From: Iodobacter violaceini
GTDB lineage: Bacteria; Pseudomonadota; Gammaproteobacteria; Burkholderiales; Chitinibacteraceae
Length of the DNA: 64,000 bases
Reading direction: 5' to 3'
Assembly: GCF_011601265.1 (NCBI RefSeq)
Contig: NZ_JAAOLX010000004.1
Location: 310,001-374,000 of the forward strand
Positions 7,534 through 15,285 of the stretch are shown in pieces; position 1 is the stretch's first letter, and the number at the start of each line of letters is the position of its first letter. The position numbers and the translations under genes were made by a program. The notes beneath the pieces were generated by a model. The model was not told where the DNA came from. It did no database searches and worked only from the letters and a program-made list of their open reading frames with translations.

Positions 7534-8615
7534 GCACTAAACCTGCCTCACCTGCACGCAGCATTCTTGCGATTATTTTCCTGCTTGTTTTGTGTTTTCT
7601 AGGCTACCGCTGGTGGTGGGGAAGCCACCATATCAGCAGCGACAATGCTCAGTTAGAAGGGCATATTGTGCCTGTTGCGGCCCGGGTAAGCGGCTATGTA
7701 AAAGCGGTTCCTGTCAGCGACAATCAGCTTATGCCGCAAAAATCCTTACTGATCGAGCTTGACCCGCGTGATTATCAGGTCAAAGTTGCACAAGCCGAAG
7801 CTGACTACCGCCAGGCCCTGTCTGCAGCCGGCCACGATAAACAGCCGGGCGAGGCGCTTGCGCGTATTGGCGCTGCAGCGGCCAATGCAGCAGCCGCTAC
7901 TGCGCAATCCCACACCGCCGAAGCACAGATTACAGAAGCCCGTGCCAATGCACTGAAAGCCCGTAAAGATTTATCCCGCAGCAAAGAGCTGGCCGCACAA
8001 AAAATGCTGAGCCAGTCTGCATTAGATAGTGCTGAAGCCTTGCTCAAATCGGCTGACGCCCGCGTAAGTGCACTTGAATCTGCCCTGCGTACTTCAAAAG
8101 AAAGCGCAAATGCGGCCGACCAGCAAGTGGCTGTTTCTTCTGCGGGGCTTAAATCTGCACAGGCTAAAGCCATGGCCGCAGAAGCCACCTTACAATTTGC
8201 ACGCAATCAGCTGATTGACACACAAGTCTATGCCCCTGCCTCCGGGGTAATCAGCAAAAAAGCTGTCGAGCCAGGCCAGATGATTCAGGCAGGCCAGACC
8301 CTTATGTATTTAGTACCTACTGATAAAATTTGGGTCATTGCCAATTTAAAAGAAACTGAACTCAAGCAAATTAAGCTGGGCCAGGAAGCCGAAATTGAAG
8401 TCGATGCTTTCCCTGATTTAAAACTTAAAGGCAAAGTAGATTCATTCAGCCCCGCAACCGGTGCGCGCTTTACGCTATTACCCGCAGATAATTCAACTGG
8501 TAATTTCACAAAGGTGGTGCAACGTGTGCCGGTTAAAATTGTTTTAGATGAATTGCCTAAAAACAATCCATTACGCCCTGGGCTTTCGGTGAATGTGACG
8601 ATTCATACGCCGTAA
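7530..8615 (+). CDS. emrA: HlyD/EmrA-type membrane fusion protein
   Basis: A 361-residue periplasmic adaptor of a drug-efflux pump. One N-terminal membrane helix (about residues 11-29) is followed by a lipoyl-like half (DNAQLEGHIVPVAARVSGYV), a long alanine-rich coiled-coil hairpin (about 85-225), the second lipoyl half (YAPASGVISKKAVEPGQMI) and a beta-barrel domain. This is the layout of EmrA, which links the inner-membrane EmrB to an outer-membrane channel. It overlaps the repressor gene (ATGA). No TolC-type gene is in the cluster, so the pump must borrow one. Confidence 0.92.
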   Translation: MSTKPASPARSILAIIFLLVLCFLGYRWWWGSHHISSDNAQLEGHIVPVAARVSGYVKAVPVSDNQLMPQKSLLIELDPRDYQVKVAQAEADYRQALSAAGHDKQPGEALARIGAAAANAAAATAQSHTAEAQITEARANALKARKDLSRSKELAAQKMLSQSALDSAEALLKSADARVSALESALRTSKESANAADQQVAVSSAGLKSAQAKAMAAEATLQFARNQLIDTQVYAPASGVISKKAVEPGQMIQAGQTLMYLVPTDKIWVIANLKETELKQIKLGQEAEIEVDAFPDLKLKGKVDSFSPATGARFTLLPADNSTGNFTKVVQRVPVKIVLDELPKNNPLRPGLSVNVTIHTP

Positions 8616-8650
8616 TTAATCAATTGCAAATTACAGCAGCGGGCTTGATT

Positions 8651-8686
8651 CCCAAACTGCCAGCCTGCACAGGTTCACAGTTTGGG
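8651..8686 (+). promoter_or_regulatory. Inverted repeat between emrA and emrB
   Basis: Nine-base arms CCCAAACTG and CAGTTTGGG enclose 18 bases in the 103-base gap between the adaptor and transporter genes. There is no T-run after it, so it is more likely to stabilise or attenuate the mRNA than to end it. Confidence 0.45.
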
Positions 8687-8718
8687 CAAAAAGCCTTATC
8701 AGATGATAAAGAGGCGAT

Positions 8719-10305
8719 ATGAAAGCCATTTTGCCGGGTTTATCCCGATCAGATACGCCGGAGCGTATTTACGCGCATCGCTATATTATTGCGATGTCTG
8801 TTACGCTGGCCTGCGTATTAGAATTATTAGATACCAGTATTGTGAACGTCGCTGTGCCGCATATGATGGGCAGCCTTGGCGCAACACTGGATGAAATCAC
8901 CTGGGTATCCATTGGCTATGTAGTGGCCAATGTGATTGTTCTGCCCATTTCCGGCTTTCTGGCGCAATTATTTGGCCGCCGAAATTACTTTATTTTATCG
9001 ATTGCCCTGTTTATTTTTTCTTCTTTTGCCTGCGGCAATGCCACCAGCTTAGGCAGCCTTGTTTTTTGGCGGATTGTGCAGGGTTTAGGGGGGGGCGGCT
9101 TAATTGCCACGGCTCAATCCACTTTATTTGATACCTTTCCCAGCAAGGAAATGGGCACCGCCATGGCTATTTTTGGCATGGGGATTATGACAGGCCCGAT
9201 GCTTGGGCCTACATTAGGCGGCTGGCTGACGGATCAATATTCATGGCCGTGGATTTTTTATATTAATCTGCCACTCGGCGGTATTGCACTGTTTCTGACT
9301 CTGCTTTATATGCCGGAAGCCAAACACCAGCAAACCATTAACAAAATCGACTATATCGGTTTGATTTTAATGGCCGTTGGCATTGCCACTTTGCAATTAC
9401 TGCTGGAAAGAGGCGAGCGCTTAGAATGGTTTACCTCGCCCGAAATTATCAGCTATGCGCTGATTAGCTTTTTCTCACTCAGCTTATTTATTATCCGCCA
9501 GCTGGAAATCAAACACCCCATTGTTGATTTATCCATCTGTAAAGACCCGCAATTTTCTGCGGGCTTAGTCATGACATTTTTGCTGGGTGCATCGCTCTTT
9601 TCCACGGTATTTATTTTTCCAGTTTATGTGCAAAGCTTAATGGGCTATACCGCATGGCAAACAGGTTTAATGATTTTACCTTCGGCGATGGCATCGGGTT
9701 TAGCCATGCCTATTTCTGCAAAATTAGTTGCACGGGGTGTTTCTGCCAGAGCGCTGATTGCCCTGGGCGCTATGCTGTTTATGTATGGAATGTGGCAACA
9801 TTATCATTTCACCACCGATTCCGGCATGAATGACTTTCTTTGGCCCATGATTATTCGCGGATTAGGGCTGGGGATGATTTTTATGCCACTGAATGCACTG
9901 ACAATGGCCAATATTTTGCCGCAACAAATTCCTAATGCAGCGGGCTTATATAACTTAACCCGTCAATTAGGCGGCAGCGTCGGTATTGCCCTCTCGGCCA
10001 CGCTCCTTGCCCAATTAGGCGATGCAAAACGCGCTGCGCTAAATGAGCATGTGATTAGCAATAGTGCTCAGACCATAGAACGTATTGCCGGATTAAAAAG
10101 CCGCTTATTGTTTATGGGCACACCAGAAACACTCGTCCCAATCAAAGCTCAGGCGCTCCTCGCCCAGCAAATTGCCAAACAGGCACAAATGCTGTCTTTT
10201 GCACATTTATTTATGCTTTTTGGCATTGCCATGCTGTGCGTGACGCCGCTTTTATTTGTTATGAAAAAACAAACCATGAGTGCAGGCAGCGATTTATCTC
10301 ATTAA
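8719..10305 (+). CDS. emrB: DHA2-family multidrug MFS transporter (EmrB-like)
   Basis: A 528-residue inner-membrane proton antiporter with about 14 membrane segments. Motif D1 (LELLDTSIVNVAVPHM), the loop GRRNYF after segment 2, and the WRIVQGLGGGG block are typical of the EmrB/QacA (DHA2) group. With the adaptor it would export hydrophobic drugs across both membranes through an outer-membrane partner. The start has GAGGCGAT just upstream. It is the last gene of the tetR-emrA-emrB operon and is followed by a shared terminator with luxS. Confidence 0.93.
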   Translation: MKAILPGLSRSDTPERIYAHRYIIAMSVTLACVLELLDTSIVNVAVPHMMGSLGATLDEITWVSIGYVVANVIVLPISGFLAQLFGRRNYFILSIALFIFSSFACGNATSLGSLVFWRIVQGLGGGGLIATAQSTLFDTFPSKEMGTAMAIFGMGIMTGPMLGPTLGGWLTDQYSWPWIFYINLPLGGIALFLTLLYMPEAKHQQTINKIDYIGLILMAVGIATLQLLLERGERLEWFTSPEIISYALISFFSLSLFIIRQLEIKHPIVDLSICKDPQFSAGLVMTFLLGASLFSTVFIFPVYVQSLMGYTAWQTGLMILPSAMASGLAMPISAKLVARGVSARALIALGAMLFMYGMWQHYHFTTDSGMNDFLWPMIIRGLGLGMIFMPLNALTMANILPQQIPNAAGLYNLTRQLGGSVGIALSATLLAQLGDAKRAALNEHVISNSAQTIERIAGLKSRLLFMGTPETLVPIKAQALLAQQIAKQAQMLSFAHLFMLFGIAMLCVTPLLFVMKKQTMSAGSDLSH

Positions 10306-10313
10306 TAAGCAAT

Positions 10314-10344
10314 AAAAAAGGCTGATATAAAATCAGCCTTTTTT
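10314..10344. terminator. Bidirectional terminator between emrB and luxS
   Basis: AAAAAAGGCTGAT and ATCAGCCTTTTTT pair around a short loop. Each strand sees a G/C-containing stem followed by a T-run, so it can end both convergent genes. Confidence 0.92.
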
Positions 10345-10356
10345 ACTTCTGCCCAA

Positions 10357-10866
10357 TTAAAGCGACTGCAGCTTTTCCGCTGAGAGTGCTAATTCATCAT
10401 TGCGATTGACGCCAATACCACGATCAATCACATTCTGAGCAATACCTTGTGCTTCTTCTAAAGAATGCATGACAAAAGTACCACATTGGTATTCGTTCAG
10501 CTCCGGAATCTCGCTTTGCTCTTTCACCTTTAAAACATCTTCCATTGCCAGCTTCCAGGCATTCGCAACACGCGCTTCGCTGGGTGCGCCGCATAAGCTC
10601 ATATAAAAACCAGTACGGCAACCCATAGGCGAAATATCAATAATCTCTACGCCGTCCCCGTTTAAATGGTCGCGCATAAAGCCCGCAAATAAATGCTCCA
10701 GGGTATGAATACCGCGCTCAGAAAGAATTTCCTGATTAGGCACGCTAAAACGCAAATCAAACACAGTGATCGTATCTTTACTTGGGGTCTGCATGGTTTT
10801 GGCAACGCGCACCGCAGGGGCCTGCATACGGGTGTGATCAACTGTAAAACTATCTAGTAAGGGCAT
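10357..10866 (-). CDS. luxS: S-ribosylhomocysteine lyase LuxS
   Basis: LuxS splits S-ribosylhomocysteine into homocysteine and DPD, the precursor of autoinducer-2, as part of the activated methyl cycle. The 169-residue protein has the HTLEH motif (metal ligands H54 and H58), the catalytic cysteine in [10 protein letters not shown] (C83) and the third metal ligand in YQCGTF (C128). I chose the ATG at 10866 because the protein then begins [14 protein letters not shown] like other LuxS proteins; the longer in-frame reading to 10977 adds an unrelated 37-residue stretch. No pfs gene is adjacent. It may supply AI-2 signalling, or only recycle methyl-cycle products. Confidence 0.97.
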   Translation of the reverse strand: MPLLDSFTVDHTRMQAPAVRVAKTMQTPSKDTITVFDLRFSVPNQEILSERGIHTLEHLFAGFMRDHLNGDGVEIIDISPMGCRTGFYMSLCGAPSEARVANAWKLAMEDVLKVKEQSEIPELNEYQCGTFVMHSLEEAQGIAQNVIDRGIGVNRNDELALSAEKLQSL

Positions 10867-11079
10867 TTTAAGACTCTCTGCTATAGCCGCCCCCCCAAAA
10901 AAGGGCGCGCCTGTTGGATATGTTTTTCTGCTTAATATTCTGCCTGAAGATGGTATCACTGCGCAAAGACGAATCATCTTTCAATATATGCGCATTCAAC
11001 ATCCTCCCCACCTGCAAGCTTACCCTGCCAACGATCCGGCCTTCGCGCTATAATTCGCTCTTTTGTATAAAAGCTTCTG

Positions 11080-12054
11080 ATGACTAGCAATCTGGATCAA
11101 GCCCTTGCCCTTCTTAAAGCCGGAGAGCTGGTCGGCATTCCCACTGAAACCGTATACGGCTTAGCAGCGGATGCGGCACAACCACTGGCCGTAGCCAAAA
11201 TCTTTGCCGCCAAAGGCCGCCCGAATGATCACCCTGTGATTGTGCATATTGCCGGTAAGGCTCAGCTTAATGATTGGGCGATGGATATCCCCGATGACGC
11301 ATGGAAGCTGGCCGATGCTTTCTGGCCAGGCCCGCTGACGCTGATTCTAAAAAAACAGCCACATGTTTCTTATGCCGTAACCGGCGGGCAGGATAGCGTG
11401 GGCTTACGCGCTCCTGATCATCCAATCACGCATGAGCTTTTGCAGCGTTTTGGCGGAGGCATTGCCGCCCCTTCGGCCAATCAGTTTGGCCACGTCAGCC
11501 CCACTACCGCACAGCATGTAAGAGATGAATTCAGCACAGAAAGTGTGTCACTCATTCTGGATGGCGGCGCTTGTGATGTGGGCGTTGAATCAACGATTAT
11601 CAGCCTGATCGGCCCGCGGCCCGTTCTGCTTCGCCCCGGTGGTGTAGCCCGCGGGGCGATTGAAGCCGTGCTGGGCCACAGCATTGAGCATTTGCAAAAC
11701 GCCGGCAGCGCCAAGATTCGTGCCTCAGGTTTATTGGATTCTCACTATGCACCGCGCACCACGCTTTTAACCGGCAATCAGACACAAATGGCCGCTGCCG
11801 CCGAGGCAAGAGCGGGACAAAAGCTGGCGGTTTTACATACACAGGCGCCCTTGCCGCAGGGTGACACCACTCTGCACATCCTGATGCCGGATAACGCGGA
11901 TGAATACGCGCAAATGATTTACGCCACTTTGCGCGATTTAGATACTCAGGGGCTGGATGCCATTTTACTGGTACTTCCTCCTGATGAGCCCGCCTGGCTG
12001 GCAGTACACGACAGGCTGGGCCGCGCCGCACATCAAAAAATGAGCAAGGAGTAA
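11080..12054 (+). CDS. sua5: L-threonylcarbamoyladenylate synthase, Sua5 type
   Basis: This enzyme makes threonylcarbamoyl-AMP from threonine, bicarbonate and ATP, the first step of t6A formation at position 37 of ANN-decoding tRNAs. The YrdC domain fills about residues 1-190, with the motifs GIPTETVYGLAADA, KGRPNDHPVIVHI and APSANQFGHVSPT. The remaining 130 residues form the Sua5 C-terminal domain, which separates it from the shorter TsaC. The ATG at 11080 has no strong ribosome-binding site; a TATAAT at 11049-11054 lies 25 bases upstream, so the leader is short. It is a single gene with its own terminator. Confidence 0.93.
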   Translation: MTSNLDQALALLKAGELVGIPTETVYGLAADAAQPLAVAKIFAAKGRPNDHPVIVHIAGKAQLNDWAMDIPDDAWKLADAFWPGPLTLILKKQPHVSYAVTGGQDSVGLRAPDHPITHELLQRFGGGIAAPSANQFGHVSPTTAQHVRDEFSTESVSLILDGGACDVGVESTIISLIGPRPVLLRPGGVARGAIEAVLGHSIEHLQNAGSAKIRASGLLDSHYAPRTTLLTGNQTQMAAAAEARAGQKLAVLHTQAPLPQGDTTLHILMPDNADEYAQMIYATLRDLDTQGLDAILLVLPPDEPAWLAVHDRLGRAAHQKMSKE

Positions 12055-12092
12055 ATCCTCCTCCCATCCCGCTGTGATTAAGCAGACCTCTG

Positions 12093-12125
12093 AAATCCCC
12101 GGCACATCTTGCCGGGGATTTTTTT
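12093..12125 (+). terminator. Rho-independent terminator after sua5
   Basis: A perfect 11-bp stem AAATCCCCGGC / GCCGGGGATTT around ACATCTT, followed by further T. Confidence 0.93.
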
Positions 12126-12444
12126 ATCTATATCCACGCCAAGCAATACCACTTTTAAAATTTCAGCCTTGTTTTAATTAAAACAACACAGAAGAACTTA
12201 CGTTTACCGTCTTTAACCCCAAGAAAAAACAATCAGGACCAAAGGAAAAAACAAAGAATATATACCTTTAAAAACAAAAAGATAGATAAAATACACCACG
12301 ATCACACTCAGATGATTTTCACGACACTTACCGCAAGTCATCGTAAAAATAACAGTTTGCTTATATTGCATAAATAGATTGCCGCCTTTCTTCAATACCA
12401 CTAATATCTTCTTACATAAATAAAACACCCTAAGTGAATTCCTT
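12126..12444. other. AT-rich gene-free leader before the pilin clusters
   Basis: About 320 bases with clearly higher A+T than the flanks and no ORF with family features. A 99-codon minus-strand reading here has no recognisable domain and no good start. I found no clean sigma-70 or sigma-54 box that decides the promoter of the pilin operon, but the region must contain it. Confidence 0.5.
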
Positions 12445-12855
12445 ATGAACAGAGGCTTTACACTTATTGAGATGATGATTGTCGTGGCAATTATCGGCAT
12501 TCTTGCGGCCATCGCCCTTCCAAGCTACCAGGACAGCGTGAGAAAAAGCCGCCGCAGCGATGCAGTGGTGATGATTGCAAAAATCCAGCAGGCTGAAGAA
12601 AAGTGGCGTGCAAACAATACCGCTTACACCAGCGATCTTGGTACTTCCGGGCTGAGACTAAGCAGCAGCAGCGATGCCATCACAAGCGACAGCGGGTTTT
12701 ATGAAGTGAAGGTCAGTCAGCCCACGGGCTCTGGCTATGTCATTACAGCCAAAGCGGGCAAAACACAAAGTAAAGATACAGGCTGCACTGAATTAGTGAT
12801 GACCATCAGTCTTGGCAATGCAAACGGCTCACCGGCCCAGTGCTGGCAAAAATAA
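12445..12855 (+). CDS. Type IV pilin-like protein (PilE family)
   Basis: A 136-residue type IV pilin subunit. The prepilin leader MNRG is cut after Gly4 and the mature protein starts with [20 protein letters not shown], the N-methyl-phenylalanine helix with the conserved Glu5. The globular part ends in a two-cysteine D-region (CTEL...AQCWQK). The short leader and the length fit the PilE/PilA-like minor pilins (ComP/PilE type) rather than a certain major pilin. It opens the first minor-pilin cluster. The start has only a weak ribosome-binding site (TAAGTGA). Confidence 0.9.
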   Translation: MNRGFTLIEMMIVVAIIGILAAIALPSYQDSVRKSRRSDAVVMIAKIQQAEEKWRANNTAYTSDLGTSGLRLSSSSDAITSDSGFYEVKVSQPTGSGYVITAKAGKTQSKDTGCTELVMTISLGNANGSPAQCWQK

Positions 12856-12913
12856 AACTCAGAATATGGCACACCACGACGAGCAAAACACTCCACCTGC
12901 TGAAGGCTTTATC

Positions 12914-13351
12914 ATGCTCCGCACTCTTTTTGCTTTAAGCATTCTCTTTTTATCCGGCACCCTGATGGCCTCTGCGGTGTATGTACAAAAAGAAGCCAAT
13001 GGCAGCGTCACATTTGGTGATGCGGCATCGATGTCTCCCAAGGCCAGAGTGCACATCGTAAAACCAGCTACCGCTGCGGCCGCACAAGCCTCTGGCCCCG
13101 CAACGCCGCCCCCCAATGAAGCACTCACCATATTGAACAATATGGAGCAGCGCAATTTAAAAAACATTGCAGAATCCAGAGAAAAATTAAGCAAACTTTA
13201 TAAAAGAGCCGCAGAAGAGAAAAACCCTAATTTGCGTGAAAATCTGCTCAGCCAGATTCAGGCAGAAACACAGGCAACTGAAATTTATAATGCAAATTTA
13301 AATCAAATCAAAAAAAACAAAGACGCACTGAATAAAGAACGCACTTTATAG
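12914..13351 (+). CDS. Exported DUF4124-like protein with coiled coil, inside pilin cluster
   Basis: A 145-residue predicted periplasmic protein. Residues 1-20 (MLRTLFALSILFLSGTLMAS) are a signal peptide, and the next stretch AVYVQKEANGSVTFGD resembles the DUF4124 beta-hairpin found in many exported proteobacterial proteins. After a Pro/Ala-rich linker, residues 75-145 are strongly helical and charged, with repeated Asn, Lys and Glu, and look like a coiled coil. The ATG at 12914 has GAAGG seven bases upstream. It sits between two pilin genes, which suggests an accessory role in pilus assembly, but no function is established from sequence. Confidence 0.7.
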   Translation: MLRTLFALSILFLSGTLMASAVYVQKEANGSVTFGDAASMSPKARVHIVKPATAAAAQASGPATPPPNEALTILNNMEQRNLKNIAESREKLSKLYKRAAEEKNPNLRENLLSQIQAETQATEIYNANLNQIKKNKDALNKERTL

Positions 13352-13410
13352 TTTTAGCCTTAATCAAAAAACATAAACAATTTAATTAACTCAGTGTATT
13401 TCGGGCTGTT

Positions 13411-13842
13411 ATGAAAAAGAATGGTTTTACTTTAATAGAAATGATGATTGTTGTGGCTATTATCGCCATTCTGGCCTCGATTGCCATTCCCAGCTATCAG
13501 CGCTATATCCGCCAGGCAGCAGCAAAATCTGCAGCAGGAGATTTGGTTTCTTTATCACTTTTTTTCGAACAAAAACTACAGCGCAGATTAAGTTACGAAT
13601 TCACAGATGCGGATGGCAATGTCGTTGACGAGCTGTCCACCACTACCACGGATGCCACAAAGACATTAGTCTCCGGCTGGCAGCCTTCTCAATCAAACTT
13701 TACTTACAAAACAAGTATTGCGGATGACAGAAACAGCTACACACTGACCGCCGTCAGCACAAAATTCACCTGCACACTCAAGCTGACTTCGGCTAACTCC
13801 CGAACCGCAACAGGAGCCGATTGTGGATTCGCAAGCTGGTAA
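13411..13842 (+). CDS. Type IV pilin-like protein (PilE family)
   Basis: A 143-residue prepilin. MKKNG is the leader and the mature protein starts [20 protein letters not shown] with Glu5. The globular part includes a segment rich in Ser/Thr and two C-terminal cysteines (FTCTLKL and ADCGF) typical of the pilin D-loop. It resembles the pilin at 12445 in its helix but differs in the globular part, so the two are probably different subunits, not recent copies. Its end overlaps the start of the FimT-like gene by 20 bases. Confidence 0.9.
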   Translation: MKKNGFTLIEMMIVVAIIAILASIAIPSYQRYIRQAAAKSAAGDLVSLSLFFEQKLQRRLSYEFTDADGNVVDELSTTTTDATKTLVSGWQPSQSNFTYKTSIADDRNSYTLTAVSTKFTCTLKLTSANSRTATGADCGFASW

Positions 13843-14272
13843 GCAAACAGGCTTCAGCCTGATCGAGCTGATGGTGACCATGGTGATTTTTGTCATGCTG
13901 ACGCTTGCAGCCGTTTCGCTTGGCTCTTCCTGGCTGGTTTTAAGTGATTTGCAAAAGTCAGAAAGCGTTTTAAAAATGGCGCACTCCAAAGCTAAAGCAC
14001 TGGCCATCAGAAACGCCAACGGCACAGCAGCTGGCTTGCAAATCACCGGGCAAAAAGTCTTTATCTGCGCTGGCAATGTGGCAGGTGGCAGCTGCACGGC
14101 CAGCAACGCAATCTGGTCGGCGGCTTTTGCAAAAAATGCCGCAGTCAGCATCAGTGACAGTGCAAGCAGCGATATCACCACCATACAGCTGGACAGAACT
14201 GGCCTTGCCGCCAGAGCACTGACTTACACCATTACAGAAAAAGGCGATCGCGTTGATGGCGAGCTTGTATAA
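13823..14272 (+). CDS. Minor pilin, GspH/FimT type
   Basis: A 149-residue minor pilin. Translation starts at a GTG (13823) with AGGAG six bases upstream, inside the end of the previous gene. The leader [10 protein letters not shown] is followed by [20 protein letters not shown] with Glu5 in place. The position in the cluster (before PilV- and PilW-type genes) and the domain match FimT/GspH, a tip or priming pseudopilin. In some relatives FimT binds DNA during natural transformation; a basic C-terminal tail typical of those DNA-binding forms is not visible here, so I do not claim it. Confidence 0.85.
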   Translation: MDSQAGKQTGFSLIELMVTMVIFVMLTLAAVSLGSSWLVLSDLQKSESVLKMAHSKAKALAIRNANGTAAGLQITGQKVFICAGNVAGGSCTASNAIWSAAFAKNAAVSISDSASSDITTIQLDRTGLAARALTYTITEKGDRVDGELV

Positions 14273-14666
14273 ACAAAAAGGCGACGCCATGATCGAGGCA
14301 CTGGTTTCCATTGTGCTGCTTGGCGTGATTATGATTGGGCTGACTTTTTTAGTGGCCAAAACGGCCGTGGCACAAAAAAACACCTCGGTGCAAAACATGG
14401 CCCTGTTTGCCCTGCGCTCAGCCGCACAAACAGAGGGCCTCAGTGCTTTATGTGCCGCAGCCAGCCCTTCGGTTTCTGTAGCGAATACAAATGTGGCGCT
14501 GACGGCCCAATGCCAGCGCAATGCATTTACTGCGACGGTTGCAGGGCAGACGATTAATATTCCTGCGGCGGCCAACTCGCCGATTACAGCGTCAGCACTG
14601 ACCACAAAACAAGATGTAACAAACGCGAAACTGATTGGGGGCGATGGTGTTATTTCGCTCAATTAA
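14256..14666 (+). CDS. Minor pilin, PilV-like
   Basis: A 136-residue prepilin-like protein. I chose the ATG at 14256. The leader MASLYKQKG is followed by DAMIEALVSIVLLGVIMIGL; Glu5 is present, while the first mature residue is Asp in place of Phe. This is a normal degree of freedom in PilV-type minor pilins. The globular part is Ala/Thr-rich with two cysteines. It overlaps the FimT-like gene by 17 bases and the PilW-like gene by 23, so these genes are tightly coupled. Confidence 0.82.
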   Translation: MASLYKQKGDAMIEALVSIVLLGVIMIGLTFLVAKTAVAQKNTSVQNMALFALRSAAQTEGLSALCAAASPSVSVANTNVALTAQCQRNAFTATVAGQTINIPAAANSPITASALTTKQDVTNAKLIGGDGVISLN

Positions 14667-15285
14667 ATCGCAAAGCGGGGTTTCTTTAATCAGCATGCTG
14701 GTGGGCATCACCATCTCGCTGATTACCGCCCTTGCCATGCTGACCCTGTTTCGCCATTCAATCAAAATTACGGCAGATACCACTCAAATCAGCAAACAAG
14801 ACGCTGAAAGAACCAGCGCCATGACCATTGCACCCATTTTGCTGCAAGACGCAGGTTTTGGTATTAACAACGCCAGAGTCAGTGACAATATCATCGCACT
14901 TAAAGGGGCCGCTTTCTCTGCAAGCAAGCTTAGCGGCACAGTTGCAGCCAGTGGCGAAACAGCCAATGCCCTGGTCTGGCTGCGCAATCTTGGAACCAAT
15001 TTTCAATGCTCAGCCTTGTTTGCTGTGCCAGGCAAAGGCCTGCTGCTGCTTGGCCCCATCAACTGCACAGGCCTCAGCACATGGTCAACGGCCAGCTGGG
15101 CTACCGCCAAGCCGCTTGCCAGCCTTGGCACTTTTAATTTTGTGCTGAGCAATACTGCGGGCACATGCAGCCAGTTTGGCTATGCCAGCCCGGGCAGAGC
15201 CACCGTCACCATTCAATCAAACAATGCAATCGGGCAGTCTGTCAGCTCGCAAAGCTGCTTATCCAATCTGGTGGTTTCCCCATGA
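14644..15285 (+). CDS. Minor pilin, PilW-like
   Basis: A 213-residue PilW-like minor pilin. The start was set at the ATG at 14644, just after GGGGGCG. The leader ends in SQSG and the mature helix reads VSLISMLVGITISLITALAM. Residue 5 is serine, not the usual glutamate, which is rare and may affect its packing into the pilus. Four cysteines lie in the C-terminal half (CSAL, NCTG, TCSQ, SCLS), enough for two disulfides. It overlaps the next gene by four bases (ATGA). Confidence 0.82.
   Translation: MVLFRSIKSQSGVSLISMLVGITISLITALAMLTLFRHSIKITADTTQISKQDAERTSAMTIAPILLQDAGFGINNARVSDNIIALKGAAFSASKLSGTVAASGETANALVWLRNLGTNFQCSALFAVPGKGLLLLGPINCTGLSTWSTASWATAKPLASLGTFNFVLSNTAGTCSQFGYASPGRATVTIQSNNAIGQSVSSQSCLSNLVVSP

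Noticed and set aside
12213-12512. 99-codon minus-strand ORF before the pilin cluster.
   Set aside because: It overlaps the start of a clear pilin gene, lies in AT-rich DNA and shows no domain.
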